Shown here one piece after another: positions 28,301-35,460 of a stretch of 64,000 bases of DNA. The stretch is taken from positions 1-64,000 of the forward strand of contig JACUUC010000014.1 in the NCBI GenBank assembly GCA_014859445.1. Reading direction: 5' to 3'. The DNA is from Bacterioplanes sp. (GTDB lineage: Bacteria > Pseudomonadota > Gammaproteobacteria > Pseudomonadales > Oceanobacteraceae). The translations under genes and the position numbers were made by a program. The notes beneath the pieces are model-generated. The model was not told the DNA's origin. It saw nothing but the letters and a program-made list of their open reading frames with translations, and made no database searches. The number at the start of each line of letters is the position of its first letter. Position 1 is the first letter of the stretch.

Positions 28301-28940
28301 ACTGAACCTGCGCCGGAGCACCGGCCGTGGTGGGCTGACCGGCGGCCGCCAAAATGGAACGCGTTGACTCAATAATACCGGCATCGGGCGCACCCACAGC
28401 CAGACCGTTGCTGACCAGTTGCAAACCCTGTTCTTGCTTAATTTTCTCACCCGCATTGAGGTTCACAATGGCCGACGTTAAGCGCGTTAAACGTGGGGGC
28501 TGGTTGGCAATTTCAATGCGCATGTCACCCAAGACACCATTCACCACGCCGTTGGCGTTGGCCTCATAACCTTGTAAGCGAGAACCGTTATTGGCCACTA
28601 CCCAACCATCTTTGTCTAATGAGAACATGCCTGCACGGGTGTACGACACACTGCCACGATCGTTTAAAACAAAATAACCATTGCCATCAATCGCCATATC
28701 CAATGAATTATTGGTACCACTGATGTTGCCTTGGCTGAACTGCTGGCGAACATTATCCACCATCACACCGCTACCCACCGGTTTTGATCCGGTTCCCAGT
28801 AAGGTGGTGGTGTAGACATCGGAAAACTCCGCACGCGATTCTTTAAAACCAATGGTGCTGGCGTTGGCGATATTGTTACCAGTAACCTCTAAGTCGGTAG
28901 AGGCAGCCCGAATTCCACTTAAACCAATATTAAATGACAT
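25323..28940 (-). CDS. flgE: FlgE, flagellar hook protein, very long form
   Basis: Hook subunit of 1205 residues; most are 400-500. The N-terminus MSFNIGLSGIRAASTDL with TGNNIANASTIGFKESRAEF, the LDMAIDGNGYFVL motif (about 80-95) and the C-terminus IIAQRNFQASSKTIETMNQV are typical, so this is the true hook gene. About 700 extra residues between roughly 150 and 880 are made of modules similar to the IN/hook-like domains in the fliD and fliC products here (INLTVPAPD..., IQQQIDVFIG..., MRLTVNGQQL). Last gene of flgB-flgC-flgD-flgE, ended by a strong terminator. Confidence 0.93.
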   Translation of the reverse strand: MSFNIGLSGIRAASTDLEVTGNNIANASTIGFKESRAEFSDVYTTTLLGTGSKPVGSGVMVDNVRQQFSQGNISGTNNSLDMAIDGNGYFVLNDRGSVSYTRAGMFSLDKDGWVVANNGSRLQGYEANANGVVNGVLGDMRIEIANQPPRLTRLTSAIVNLNAGEKIKQEQGLQLVSNGLAVGAPDAGIIESTRSILAAAGQPTTAGAPAQVQFGNDLALAAAAGYGPISIELDIGDGNGIQTVTLAGVPAGSTVQDVLNDIQSALDNTLGSVQMRATQAISGELILERAGFNATNGTSFAMTNTAAWDGAFGASGAVAAGVEGSRLFVGASPLTADFRTIPGTSTTTRTTATPPLNMVASSPGEFAQLTANNVYSALNISTAGTNTLAFTIATEAGDTYAINLSEAAWLGAPPGSGYNTLSIGDAIAQINTQITATAGAGNEQVQAFNNAGRIEFRVQAPAQRGDFIQLADNSVASNNLSLNSLGFLTGNRFDGGVEPVQANNEFQLAVTSTTGNAAGPFTITIPPANYASLTDIAVAIQQQIDVFIGASGLSGKVSVAATGGQLVFTNSRVGAGEGIAITPTLAEPQAVNALGLNSLFTVAGQNEVDRSNSFRINLTVPAPDNDNRSGSVVISLNEEFRSVQQLAASINRQLNSQDALGFIGVRAEAVEVQPRVVPPEFTLQLVAIEEGEASLISITDITAAGQDISANDLYGILQVNREDNALLTTGIAGVSNRYPEQRVTLIDPKGQETELLIPEGAEANEIVALFNQQPGVTATATTTMTIPQLSYNSPSRDMRLTVNGQQLSASTLPELAEEINSFRPTTLPGFRASIDDNGDLVITNQIGRDIKLEMNSPIVTDSLVVQGAANTGPVVLGGTAAADRAAAVGGEVTFVLNEDYRLANPRPAVAGIFGALTDDEFTPFTINAFDPLDQDTYNHATSTTIYDSLGNPHVMTQYFVKEPVDENRSSGQNRWVMYVLVDGQEVGDPDPSLPFPENLEPSRARYELSFNQDGTLDSASTGDIFITNWVPRDSQGNLTGALGPVNVLEGGLPLTEPANNSNFQISLDGSTQFGSPFSVNEVNQDGFSTGRLTGLEIDNEGIIFARFTNGQAQVLGQVALANFRNPEGLTPLGSTGWAESFESGTPTVGSPRTGSFGQVRSSALEDSNVNLSEQLVRLIIAQRNFQASSKTIETMNQVTQNILNI

Positions 28941-28957
28941 AGTATTTCTCCACTGCC

Positions 28958-29749
28958 TTACACATCTAGAATTTGTTGAATTTGATCCATGGTGGCGCGC
29001 TGCCCCCCGGTCAAATTGAGTGTGACTTTGCCGCCCGCATTCATAGTGACGCTATCGACACGTGAACTCATTTGCATATCCAATTGCTCATTTTTTCCGG
29101 CAATCGATGCGTTCAACTTGAATTTGTACTCACCCGCTGGATACGGCACCGGAATTGGATTACCGGCCGCGTCTTTCACCAACTCGCCGTCTTCATTTTT
29201 GTAGAACTCTTGGCGATTCAACTTGCTGTAATCCAACTCGACAATTTCACCATCCATCATGAGGTTGTAACCGTCCCAACGAACCGACATCGCACCACTA
29301 TCACGATTCCCCAATGAGATTTGCTCCAGCATTTCGCCGTTTCTACCTTCAATCGTTAAGGTCACATCACTGGCCGAGCTGGGGATATCCGTAAAGCCAC
29401 TCACAACCCCATTCTGCAGCAATAAGCCCGTGGTATTGCCTTCAACAATGACCGACTGCCCTACCAAACTGGACGCTTGCAGTGCCGAACTGGAATTGAA
29501 TTGCGACATCATGGCTTCTGCCGTGCTGTTGAGCTTGTCGATTCCTTCTACCGAAGAAAACTGAGCCAACTGAGCAACAAACGCTTGGTTATCCATTGGA
29601 TCAAGCGGGTTTTGGTTATTTAACTGGGCAACCATCAACTCCAGAAACGCATTACGACCGAGTTCGTTGTCTTTCTTCTCTGGGCGTTGATCATTGCGGT
29701 ATTGATCAAGCACTTGGGTGGCTGAGCCAACATCATTAATTGACATCAT
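28958..29749 (-). CDS. flgD: FlgD, hook cap scaffold
   Basis: Hook assembly cap, lost when the hook is complete. 263 residues. The N-terminal helix region has the typical FLELMVAQLNNQNPLDPMDN (about 35-54) and AQFSSVEGIDKLN, followed by a beta-rich FlgD Ig/tudor region. AAGGAG precedes two adjacent ATG codons. Lies between flgC (7 bases) and flgE (17 bases). Confidence 0.95.
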   Translation of the reverse strand: MMSINDVGSATQVLDQYRNDQRPEKKDNELGRNAFLELMVAQLNNQNPLDPMDNQAFVAQLAQFSSVEGIDKLNSTAEAMMSQFNSSSALQASSLVGQSVIVEGNTTGLLLQNGVVSGFTDIPSSASDVTLTIEGRNGEMLEQISLGNRDSGAMSVRWDGYNLMMDGEIVELDYSKLNRQEFYKNEDGELVKDAAGNPIPVPYPAGEYKFKLNASIAGKNEQLDMQMSSRVDSVTMNAGGKVTLNLTGGQRATMDQIQQILDV

Positions 29750-29756
29750 CGTCTCC

Positions 29757-30203
29757 TTATTGGCCCAACATCAGGGTGCGTTGCAACATTTGTTTGGCGG
29801 TTTTGAGTACTTCAACGTTCATTTGATAGCTGCGCGATGACGACATCATGTCGGTCATTTCTTCGACAATATTGACGTTGGGGTAATACACATAACCGTC
29901 TTCATTGGCCATTGGGTGGTCGGGTTGAAAACGTGCCTGTAAAGGCGCATCTTTTTCAACGATGCCCAACACCTGTACACCATGACCAATGTCGTCTGTG
30001 CGCGTTTGAAATTGATTGTTTTGATCTGGGCTCAACATGGCTTTCTGCATCACGGCAAACCAAGGCTTACGCGCGCGGTACGTTTCATCAACGGAGCTGG
30101 ATGCACTGTCGGCATTGGCAATGTTACTGGCCGTGGTATTAATGCGAATGGATTGCGCATTCATGCCAGAACCGGCAATTTCAAAAACATTGGTTAATGA
30201 CAT
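29757..30203 (-). CDS. flgC: FlgC, proximal rod protein
   Basis: 148 residues. N-terminal MSLTNVFEIAGSGMNAQSIR with TASNIANADS and C-terminal MMSSSRSYQMNVEVLKTAKQM. Starts 2 bases after the flgB stop, so probably coupled. Confidence 0.96.
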   Translation of the reverse strand: MSLTNVFEIAGSGMNAQSIRINTTASNIANADSASSSVDETYRARKPWFAVMQKAMLSPDQNNQFQTRTDDIGHGVQVLGIVEKDAPLQARFQPDHPMANEDGYVYYPNVNIVEEMTDMMSSSRSYQMNVEVLKTAKQMLQRTLMLGQ

Positions 30204-30205
30204 GA

Positions 30206-30607
30206 TTATTCTCCTCGCAGAGCGTTGCGTACGCCGGTAATTTTACTATTCAAAAATTCAAAGGTGGCGTTGTAGTCCATGCTGTTTTTGGTGTAGATGG
30301 CTTGCTCAATTTGCGCATCAACCGTGTTGCCATCGATCGAAGGCTGAGTGGGGTTGCGATACAACAATTCCGCTTCGCCTTGCCCCTGACGCCCGGCCAA
30401 GTGGCCTGAGTGGGTTCGGCTGACACCAACCGAGTTTTTTGAACTGCTTTCGCCTGCTAAAATCGCCTGAAAGTTGATATCCCGAGCCTTAAACCCTGGG
30501 GTATCGGAATTTGCCAAGTTGTTGGCCAACACTTCGGCGCGCTTGGCACGTACTTGCAAGGCGTTTGCATGGATGCCGAGGGCGTTATTAAAGTTAATTG
30601 AACTCAT
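30206..30607 (-). CDS. flgB: FlgB, proximal rod protein
   Basis: 133 residues from the ATG at 30607 (MSSINFNNALGIHANALQVR), which has GGAAGAG upstream; a longer reading to 30661 would run through the promoter. Contains LANNLANSDTPGFKARDINF. First gene of the rod-hook operon flgBCDE. Confidence 0.95.
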   Translation of the reverse strand: MSSINFNNALGIHANALQVRAKRAEVLANNLANSDTPGFKARDINFQAILAGESSSKNSVGVSRTHSGHLAGRQGQGEAELLYRNPTQPSIDGNTVDAQIEQAIYTKNSMDYNATFEFLNSKITGVRNALRGE

Positions 30608-30644
30608 GGCTAATTCTCTTCCAGTGTTTCTTTGAAATCTATTT

Positions 30645-30660
30645 AGCAAAGCCCGTACCA
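30645..30660 (-). promoter_or_regulatory. Sigma-54 promoter of flgBCDE
   Basis: Minus strand TGGTACGGGCTTTGCT: one mismatch in the -24 box and a perfect -12 box, with transcription starting near 30633, 26 bases before the flgB ATG. Confidence 0.9.
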
Positions 30661-30841
30661 ACTTATTTTTCCTTTATTTTTCATAGACTTACAATCTTAT
30701 CGGGCAAGAAAAACAGGTACAGCGGCAAGCCTTGTCCGACCTGTGGCAAGCAAAGCGGCAAAGAAAACGACAATAAAAACGGAAACGACTGCTGCGAAAA
30801 CGACGATACGTTCACTGGAGAGAAACGGAAATATCAGACAC

Positions 30842-30864
30842 AAAAAACGGCGCCAAAGCACCGT
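30842..30864 (-). terminator. Terminator of cheV-cheR
   Basis: On the minus strand ACGGTGC, loop TTTG, GCGCCGT (one G-T pair), then six T. It begins about 29 bases past the cheR stop. The 180 bases from here to the flgB promoter are purine-rich on the plus strand and hold no gene I can support. Confidence 0.85.
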
Positions 30865-30892
30865 TGAGAAGATCACGCGCAAGACGATTACA

Positions 30893-31720
30893 CTACAACT
30901 TCTTCGCTCGATAGATAATTCCTGGATGGCACTGCACCATTTCGTACAAATCACCTAGGTTGTTCATGGCTTCTGAGGCGCCCAGCATCAAGTATCCGCC
31001 CGGATTTAACGATGCATGCATGCGACGCAAGATATCGGTTTTCAAATCGGCCGAAAAATAAATCAGTACGTTTCGACAAAAAATCACATCAAACTTACCC
31101 AGCAACGTGAAACTCTGTTGCAAATTTTGGATGCGAAATTCGACGCGACTTTTAATTTGTGAGTTGATTTGCCAGCCATCATCGCCTGCTGGGGCAAAAT
31201 AATTTTTCAAATGTTGATCACTCATCCCGCGACGTATCGCCAACTGCTGATAACGTCCCTCTTTGGCTGCCGCTAATGATGAGGGAGAAATGTCGGTCGC
31301 TAAGATGCGCTCGCCACTGGGTAAGCCGCCCGGATTACGGCGTTTAAACTCTTCAATTTCGATACTGAGTGAGTATGGCTCTTGCCCAGTAGAACACGCG
31401 GCAGACCAAATTTTGAACGGTCGACGTGCAGCAGCCAGCTCTGGCAGTAATTTTTCACGAAAAATTCGATACGGATGATCGTCACGAAACCATAGGGTTT
31501 CATTGGTGGTCATGGCGTCGATGACGGTTTCTTGCAAGCTGCGGTTGCGTGACATCGCGTGCAACAAATCGGAAACGGTTGCCAACGATTCACGTTCCAT
31601 CAAACGTCGCAAACGACTGGTGACTAAATATTCCTTGCCATCGCCCAGCATAATCCCACTGGCCGTTTGCAATGTTTGACGGAAGCGGTTGTATTCATCC
31701 GCTGTCATATTTAAGGACAT
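30893..31720 (-). CDS. cheR: CheR, chemoreceptor protein methyltransferase
   Basis: Methylates glutamates of chemoreceptors for adaptation. 275 residues. The N-terminal helical CheR domain (1-70, ending SRLRRLMERE) is followed by the SAM domain with IWSAACSTGQEPYSL (motif I), LATDIS and FDVIFCRNVLIYFS. 15 bases downstream of cheV in the same direction. The chemoreceptor at 54251-56269 is a possible substrate. Confidence 0.96.
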   Translation of the reverse strand: MSLNMTADEYNRFRQTLQTASGIMLGDGKEYLVTSRLRRLMERESLATVSDLLHAMSRNRSLQETVIDAMTTNETLWFRDDHPYRIFREKLLPELAAARRPFKIWSAACSTGQEPYSLSIEIEEFKRRNPGGLPSGERILATDISPSSLAAAKEGRYQQLAIRRGMSDQHLKNYFAPAGDDGWQINSQIKSRVEFRIQNLQQSFTLLGKFDVIFCRNVLIYFSADLKTDILRRMHASLNPGGYLMLGASEAMNNLGDLYEMVQCHPGIIYRAKKL

Positions 31721-31735
31721 AATATTTTCCGATTA

Positions 31736-32656
31736 CTACGATTCAATTTGACGCACAACGCGCTCAGCTAACACATCGGGATCAAACTTCGCAATAAAGT
31801 CGTTTGCTCCTACTTTTTCTACCATGGCTTTATTAAAGACGCCGCTTAACGATGAATGCAATACAATAAAGAAGCCAGCCATGCGACTGTCTGCTCGGAC
31901 TTTGGCGGTCAGTGTGTAACCGTCCATTTCTGGCATTTCGATATCAGAAATCATCATCATGTAACGGTCTTGCAGGCGCTCATTATTATCGGCAATTTCT
32001 TGCAGGTGCTGCCACGCCTGTAAACCATCTTCTAAAGCAACAACCTCGACACCCACGTGCTCAAGACAACGACTAACTTGTTTTCGTGCAATTCGAGAAT
32101 CGTCAACGATCAAGACTTTGCGTTGTCGAGCCGCTTCATGTGTCTCTTGACTGATGACACCTTCGCTAATTTCTTCATTCACAGGCGCGACTTCGGCCAG
32201 AATTTTCTCAACATCGATAATTTCAACCAACTGTTCATCAACACGAGTCACCGCGGTTAAATAATGATCTCGACCGGTTCCCTTTGGTGGTGGATGAATT
32301 TCATCCCAATTCATATTCACAATACGCTCGACACCGGCCACTAAGAACCCCTGGGTTTTGCCGTTGTATTCGGTAATGATGACAAACGCAGTCGATAAAT
32401 CCGTCAACGGCTTATGGCCAGTCGCCATACTCATGTCCATAATCGGTATGGTGCCCGATCGAATGTGAGCAATACCACGCACCACCGAATGACTTCCGGG
32501 TAATATGGTCAGATTGGGGCACTGTAAGACCTCTCGGACTTTAAAAACGTTAATGCCGTAGATCTGACGTCCGTTTACTCGGAACAACAACAACTCTAGG
32601 CGGTTCTCACCCACCAGCTGTGTTCGTTTGTTCACCGAATCTAAGACACCGGCCAT
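31736..32656 (-). CDS. cheV: CheV, CheW-receiver coupling protein
   Basis: 306 residues: CheW domain (about 15-165, with LLFRVNGRQIYGINVFKVREV) joined to a receiver domain (about 175-300). Receiver residues are visible: VLIVDDSRIARK (acidic pair), ISDIEMPEMDG (phospho-acceptor Asp) and the C-terminal ANDFIAKF Lys. Couples receptors to CheA and tunes adaptation. AGGAG precedes the ATG. Divergent from flgA. Confidence 0.95.
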   Translation of the reverse strand: MAGVLDSVNKRTQLVGENRLELLLFRVNGRQIYGINVFKVREVLQCPNLTILPGSHSVVRGIAHIRSGTIPIMDMSMATGHKPLTDLSTAFVIITEYNGKTQGFLVAGVERIVNMNWDEIHPPPKGTGRDHYLTAVTRVDEQLVEIIDVEKILAEVAPVNEEISEGVISQETHEAARQRKVLIVDDSRIARKQVSRCLEHVGVEVVALEDGLQAWQHLQEIADNNERLQDRYMMMISDIEMPEMDGYTLTAKVRADSRMAGFFIVLHSSLSGVFNKAMVEKVGANDFIAKFDPDVLAERVVRQIES

Positions 32657-32678
32657 ACGCAGCTCCTAATTTTGTTTT

Positions 32679-32694
32679 CGGTACAATCCTTGCT
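32679..32694 (+). promoter_or_regulatory. Sigma-54 promoter of flgA
   Basis: CGGTACAATCCTTGCT keeps GG-N10-GC and a perfect TTGCT -12 box; the first base of the -24 box is C instead of T. It lies in the 83-base gap between cheV and flgA. Confidence 0.72.
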
Positions 32695-32739
32695 TAAACC
32701 ATATCACACGGCTTAAACATACAGGATTGCGCCAGTTTT

Positions 32740-33474
32740 ATGACGATCATCATTACTGATATCAAAAGCATAGTCGAGAACCTAAAAGTAGGAAGTCTAT
32801 TTGCTATTTTTTTCGTTGCCTGTAACCCATTATTTGCCAGTGAGACGAATGACGCATCCTTATGGCGAGAGGTGATCAGTGAACAAGTCATTCACGAATG
32901 GCGCCAACGCAGTGGCAGCCAAGCCGATACAAGCGTCTCGTTCATTGGTGTATCGGCCGATTATCAACTTCCTGAATGTCAGCACGAATATGAAATCACT
33001 ACGCCACGCCCCATTCAACCGGGGCGTAATGGCTTACAAATCAGCTGCCAAGCACCGTTTTGGGTTCAACATTTAGCCATTCGCCTTGAGCATTATTCGA
33101 ATGTCATTGTATTGGCACAACCTGCCAACAGCGGTGACACGTTAAGCGCTCAACATATACGACAAACACGACTGGATACCGGCGAGTTAGGAAAAGGCTA
33201 CTATATTGATAAAAGTGACGTGATTGGGCAAATGGTGCGCCGCAGCCTCCGTCCCGGAACGATACTCAGTCCCGATATGTTAACCGTTCCTGATATCATT
33301 GCTCGTGGAGAGCGCGTCAGCATTGTCCTACAACGGCCTGGCTTTCAAGTCGAAATGGCGGGCACCGCATTAACCAGCGGCAAGTTGGGCGATCGCATTC
33401 GAGTGCGCAACGAAACCTCGCAACGTATCATTGCTGCAGAGGTGATCGGCACTGGCTTAGTACAGGTTCAATAA
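32740..33474 (+). CDS. flgA: FlgA, P-ring assembly chaperone
   Basis: Periplasmic chaperone for FlgI. 244 residues with a hydrophobic signal segment (about 17-33, ending PLFAS) and a C-terminal SAF-type domain: VIVLAQPANSGDTLSAQHI, RRSLRPGTILSPDML and GDRIRVRNETSQRII. The first ATG leaves a rather long N-region before the signal segment. First gene of flgA-flgM-flgN-flgZ on the plus strand. Confidence 0.92.
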   Translation: MTIIITDIKSIVENLKVGSLFAIFFVACNPLFASETNDASLWREVISEQVIHEWRQRSGSQADTSVSFIGVSADYQLPECQHEYEITTPRPIQPGRNGLQISCQAPFWVQHLAIRLEHYSNVIVLAQPANSGDTLSAQHIRQTRLDTGELGKGYYIDKSDVIGQMVRRSLRPGTILSPDMLTVPDIIARGERVSIVLQRPGFQVEMAGTALTSGKLGDRIRVRNETSQRIIAAEVIGTGLVQVQ

Positions 33475-33491
33475 TTTTTCAAAAAATAAAT

Positions 33492-33518
33492 TAAAGTTCG
33501 TTTATTTCACGCCGATAA
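33492..33518 (+). promoter_or_regulatory. Sigma-28 (FliA) promoter of flgM
   Basis: TAAAGTTC, 11-base spacer, GCCGATAA: perfect -10 and near-perfect -35. It gives the anti-sigma factor gene a late promoter, as in other gammaproteobacteria. The leader is about 90 bases. Confidence 0.95.
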
Positions 33519-33612
33519 CACCTAGGCAGGCGTGTATAATGTTTGAGTGCGACGATGTACTGGCACTCCGACGAATGGCACGTAAGGGCGATACAGGGCA
33601 GAGGATACCAAC

Positions 33613-33915
33613 ATGAACATTACCAAATTACTGACGGGCTTAGACACCAACGCCAAAGCTCGAAACGAGCCAAGCAAAGCCGTTGCTTCAGCCGAAACCA
33701 ACCAAGGCAAAGAAGCGAGTGGCGTTGCCGATCAAGTGAATTTGAGCGCCAGTAGCAAATCGATTCAGCAAATCGAATCTCAAATTCGCACGATGCCCGA
33801 AGTCGATGATGCAACCGTCGATCGCATTCGCTCAGCCATCCAAAACGGCGAGTACAAAATTGATTATGAGAAATTGGCAGGAAAAATGCTTAACTTTGAG
33901 GAGCGCTTCAACTAA
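33613..33915 (+). CDS. flgM: FlgM, anti-sigma-28 factor
   Basis: 100 residues. Binds FliA until the hook is complete and is then exported. The disordered, polar N-terminus and the C-terminal helix region VDRIRSAIQNGEYKIDYEKLA are typical. Followed by flgN at 18 bases. Confidence 0.94.
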   Translation: MNITKLLTGLDTNAKARNEPSKAVASAETNQGKEASGVADQVNLSASSKSIQQIESQIRTMPEVDDATVDRIRSAIQNGEYKIDYEKLAGKMLNFEERFN

Positions 33916-33933
33916 TTATTGGATAACAGCCTT

Positions 33934-34404
33934 ATGAACCTCGATACCGACCAGTTTGCTCAACATTTAGCATCTGAATTATCGCTGACCACTGCCCTGC
34001 AAACCTTGCTCAAGGAAGAGAGACAAGCCTTAGTCAGTCAAGATATCGAGCAATTACAGGCTTTACAAGCAACTAAGCAGGCCCTCCTTAATCATATTCA
34101 ATCTGCTGCGCATCAACGTTTGCGCTGGATGGAAGACAATCAGCTGCCAACCTCCCCTGCCTGCCTTGAACACCCCCAAGTACAATCTCATGCCGATATT
34201 GCCACAACGTGGCAAGCATTAGCCGCCTCTTATGAGTTTAACCGAGACTACTCTGAACACCTTTCTGATTTGGTGTTGAAAGCTCGCTATCGTACTCAAC
34301 AACAATTAAAAATCTTGCATGGTCGCCAGAATGATTCACACTTATACAATCAAGATGGTAAGGCCAGTGGTGTAAACCGCGGTAAAGGCTACGTGCAAGC
34401 ATAA
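33934..34404 (+). CDS. flgN: FlgN, export chaperone for FlgK and FlgL
   Basis: 156 residues from ATG 33934 (MNLDTDQFAQHLASEL); a TTG at 33919 would add five residues. Helical throughout, with ALQTLLKEERQALVSQDIEQ followed by LQATKQALLNHIQ, the typical FlgN start. Between flgM and flgZ, as in Pseudomonas. Confidence 0.88.
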   Translation: MNLDTDQFAQHLASELSLTTALQTLLKEERQALVSQDIEQLQALQATKQALLNHIQSAAHQRLRWMEDNQLPTSPACLEHPQVQSHADIATTWQALAASYEFNRDYSEHLSDLVLKARYRTQQQLKILHGRQNDSHLYNQDGKASGVNRGKGYVQA

Positions 34405-34425
34405 TACCCTCACAGAAGGCAGACC

Positions 34426-35163
34426 ATGACCGAGGAAAATCAAGAATATTTACTCGACGAGCCTGAAGACATCTACGGCGCTTTGCGTAAGATTGTCTTA
34501 ATGGGGTCGCCTGTAAAAATCCGTATTGATGGACAGGAACAAATCTACAGTTCAGCCATCACTAAGACGGATTTCAAGAGCCGTTCTTTCTTTTTTGATC
34601 AGGTCATCCCTCGTGAAGGAAACGACGCCATTCGGGCAGGAAAGCGCTTTCACATAGAGTGCGACTCTCAAGGGGTGAGAATCGAATTTCGTGCCAGTGG
34701 TCGTTTAAAATACCAGCCTCAACAGTCTCAATATCGCGCTGAATTCCCTGAGCAGGTGCTGTATTTACAGCGCCGGACAGCCTATCGCGTCAACGTACCG
34801 CCAGCACATGACATTTTATTGAAAGTACGAATGAACGACGGTGACGGCGACTTAACCGGTAAAGTACTCGATCTTTCCTCCAGCGGCTTCAAAGCGCTGT
34901 TTAAAAGTAATGTGAAACCGAGATTGGATGAGCAGCGCTTATTTCCTATCGCTCGCATTCGCTTTAATAAAGAGCACACCATGGATTGCAGCTTGGAAGC
35001 TCGACATGTGGTAACCGATGATAAAGGCAATACCGTTTGTGGCTTTTCCTTTGTCACCATTTCCGCCATGGCACAACGATATCTGGATCGCTTAATCAGC
35101 GAGTTTCAATGGGAAGAAAGACGCATGCGCGACATGATTAAATCCGAACTGGATGACGTTTAA
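34426..35163 (+). CDS. flgZ: FlgZ/YcgR-type PilZ protein, c-di-GMP flagellar brake
   Basis: 245 residues. An N-terminal YcgR-type domain (about 10-110) is followed by a PilZ domain with both ligand motifs: RRTAYRV (about 120-126) and DLSSSGF (about 145-151). Binds c-di-GMP and slows the motor or blocks swarming in relatives. Follows flgN by 21 bases. A GC hairpin without a T-run (35181-35199) comes after the stop. Confidence 0.92.
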   Translation: MTEENQEYLLDEPEDIYGALRKIVLMGSPVKIRIDGQEQIYSSAITKTDFKSRSFFFDQVIPREGNDAIRAGKRFHIECDSQGVRIEFRASGRLKYQPQQSQYRAEFPEQVLYLQRRTAYRVNVPPAHDILLKVRMNDGDGDLTGKVLDLSSSGFKALFKSNVKPRLDEQRLFPIARIRFNKEHTMDCSLEARHVVTDDKGNTVCGFSFVTISAMAQRYLDRLISEFQWEERRMRDMIKSELDDV

Positions 35164-35213
35164 GCCAATCGCGACATGACAGCGCCTCATCGAGGCGCTA
35201 GAATGCACGCCCT

Positions 35214-35289
35214 CTCCTCATAGCTCAACAGGATAGAGCATCCGCCTCCTAAGCGGACGATCGGGGTTCGAGTCCCTGTGGGGAGGCCA
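35214..35289 (+). tRNA. tRNA-Arg(CCT)
   Basis: All arms fold: acceptor CTCCTCA with TGGGGAG, D stem GCTC/GAGC, anticodon stem TCCGC/GCGGA with loop CTCCTAA (anticodon CCT), T loop TTCGAGT, discriminator G and an encoded CCA. Reads AGG. Its 3' end is the integration site of the following island. Confidence 0.95.
35275..35289. other. attL, left attachment site of genomic island
   Basis: CCTGTGGGGAGGCCA, the 3' end of the tRNA, is repeated exactly at 47675-47689. An integrase gene follows, so this is the core of recombination. Confidence 0.85.
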
Positions 35290-35403
35290 CCCTTCTTTTC
35301 AACACCCTCCAAAGACACACAACAAAGCCACCAAACCCGCATGAATACTGGACTTTAGCTTCTACAGCGTCCAGCAACGACCATTGACAGCCAAAACACA
35401 TTA

Positions 35404-35450
35404 GGGGTAACTTCTGGGGTAACAGAAAACCATACCCCAAAAGTTACCCC
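35404..35450. repeat. Integrase arm-type repeats, left end
   Basis: GGGGTAAC at 35404 and 35416 (12 bp apart) and an inverted GTTACCCC at 35443, in the gap before the integrase gene. The same pair with the same 12-bp spacing recurs near the right end (47594, 47606). Probably sites for the integrase N-terminal domain. They also overlap the likely integrase promoter. Confidence 0.65.
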
Positions 35451-35460
35451 AGGCAATAAT

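Noticed and set aside
30697-30954. Minus-strand hydrophobic small protein between cheR and flgB
   Set aside because: It overlaps the end of cheR and the cheV-cheR terminator and has no ribosome site; the hydrophobic run comes from the purine-rich bias of the other strand.
35181-35199. Terminator after flgZ
   Set aside because: AGCGCCTC/GAGGCGCT forms a stem, but no T-run follows on the plus strand, so I do not list it as a terminator.
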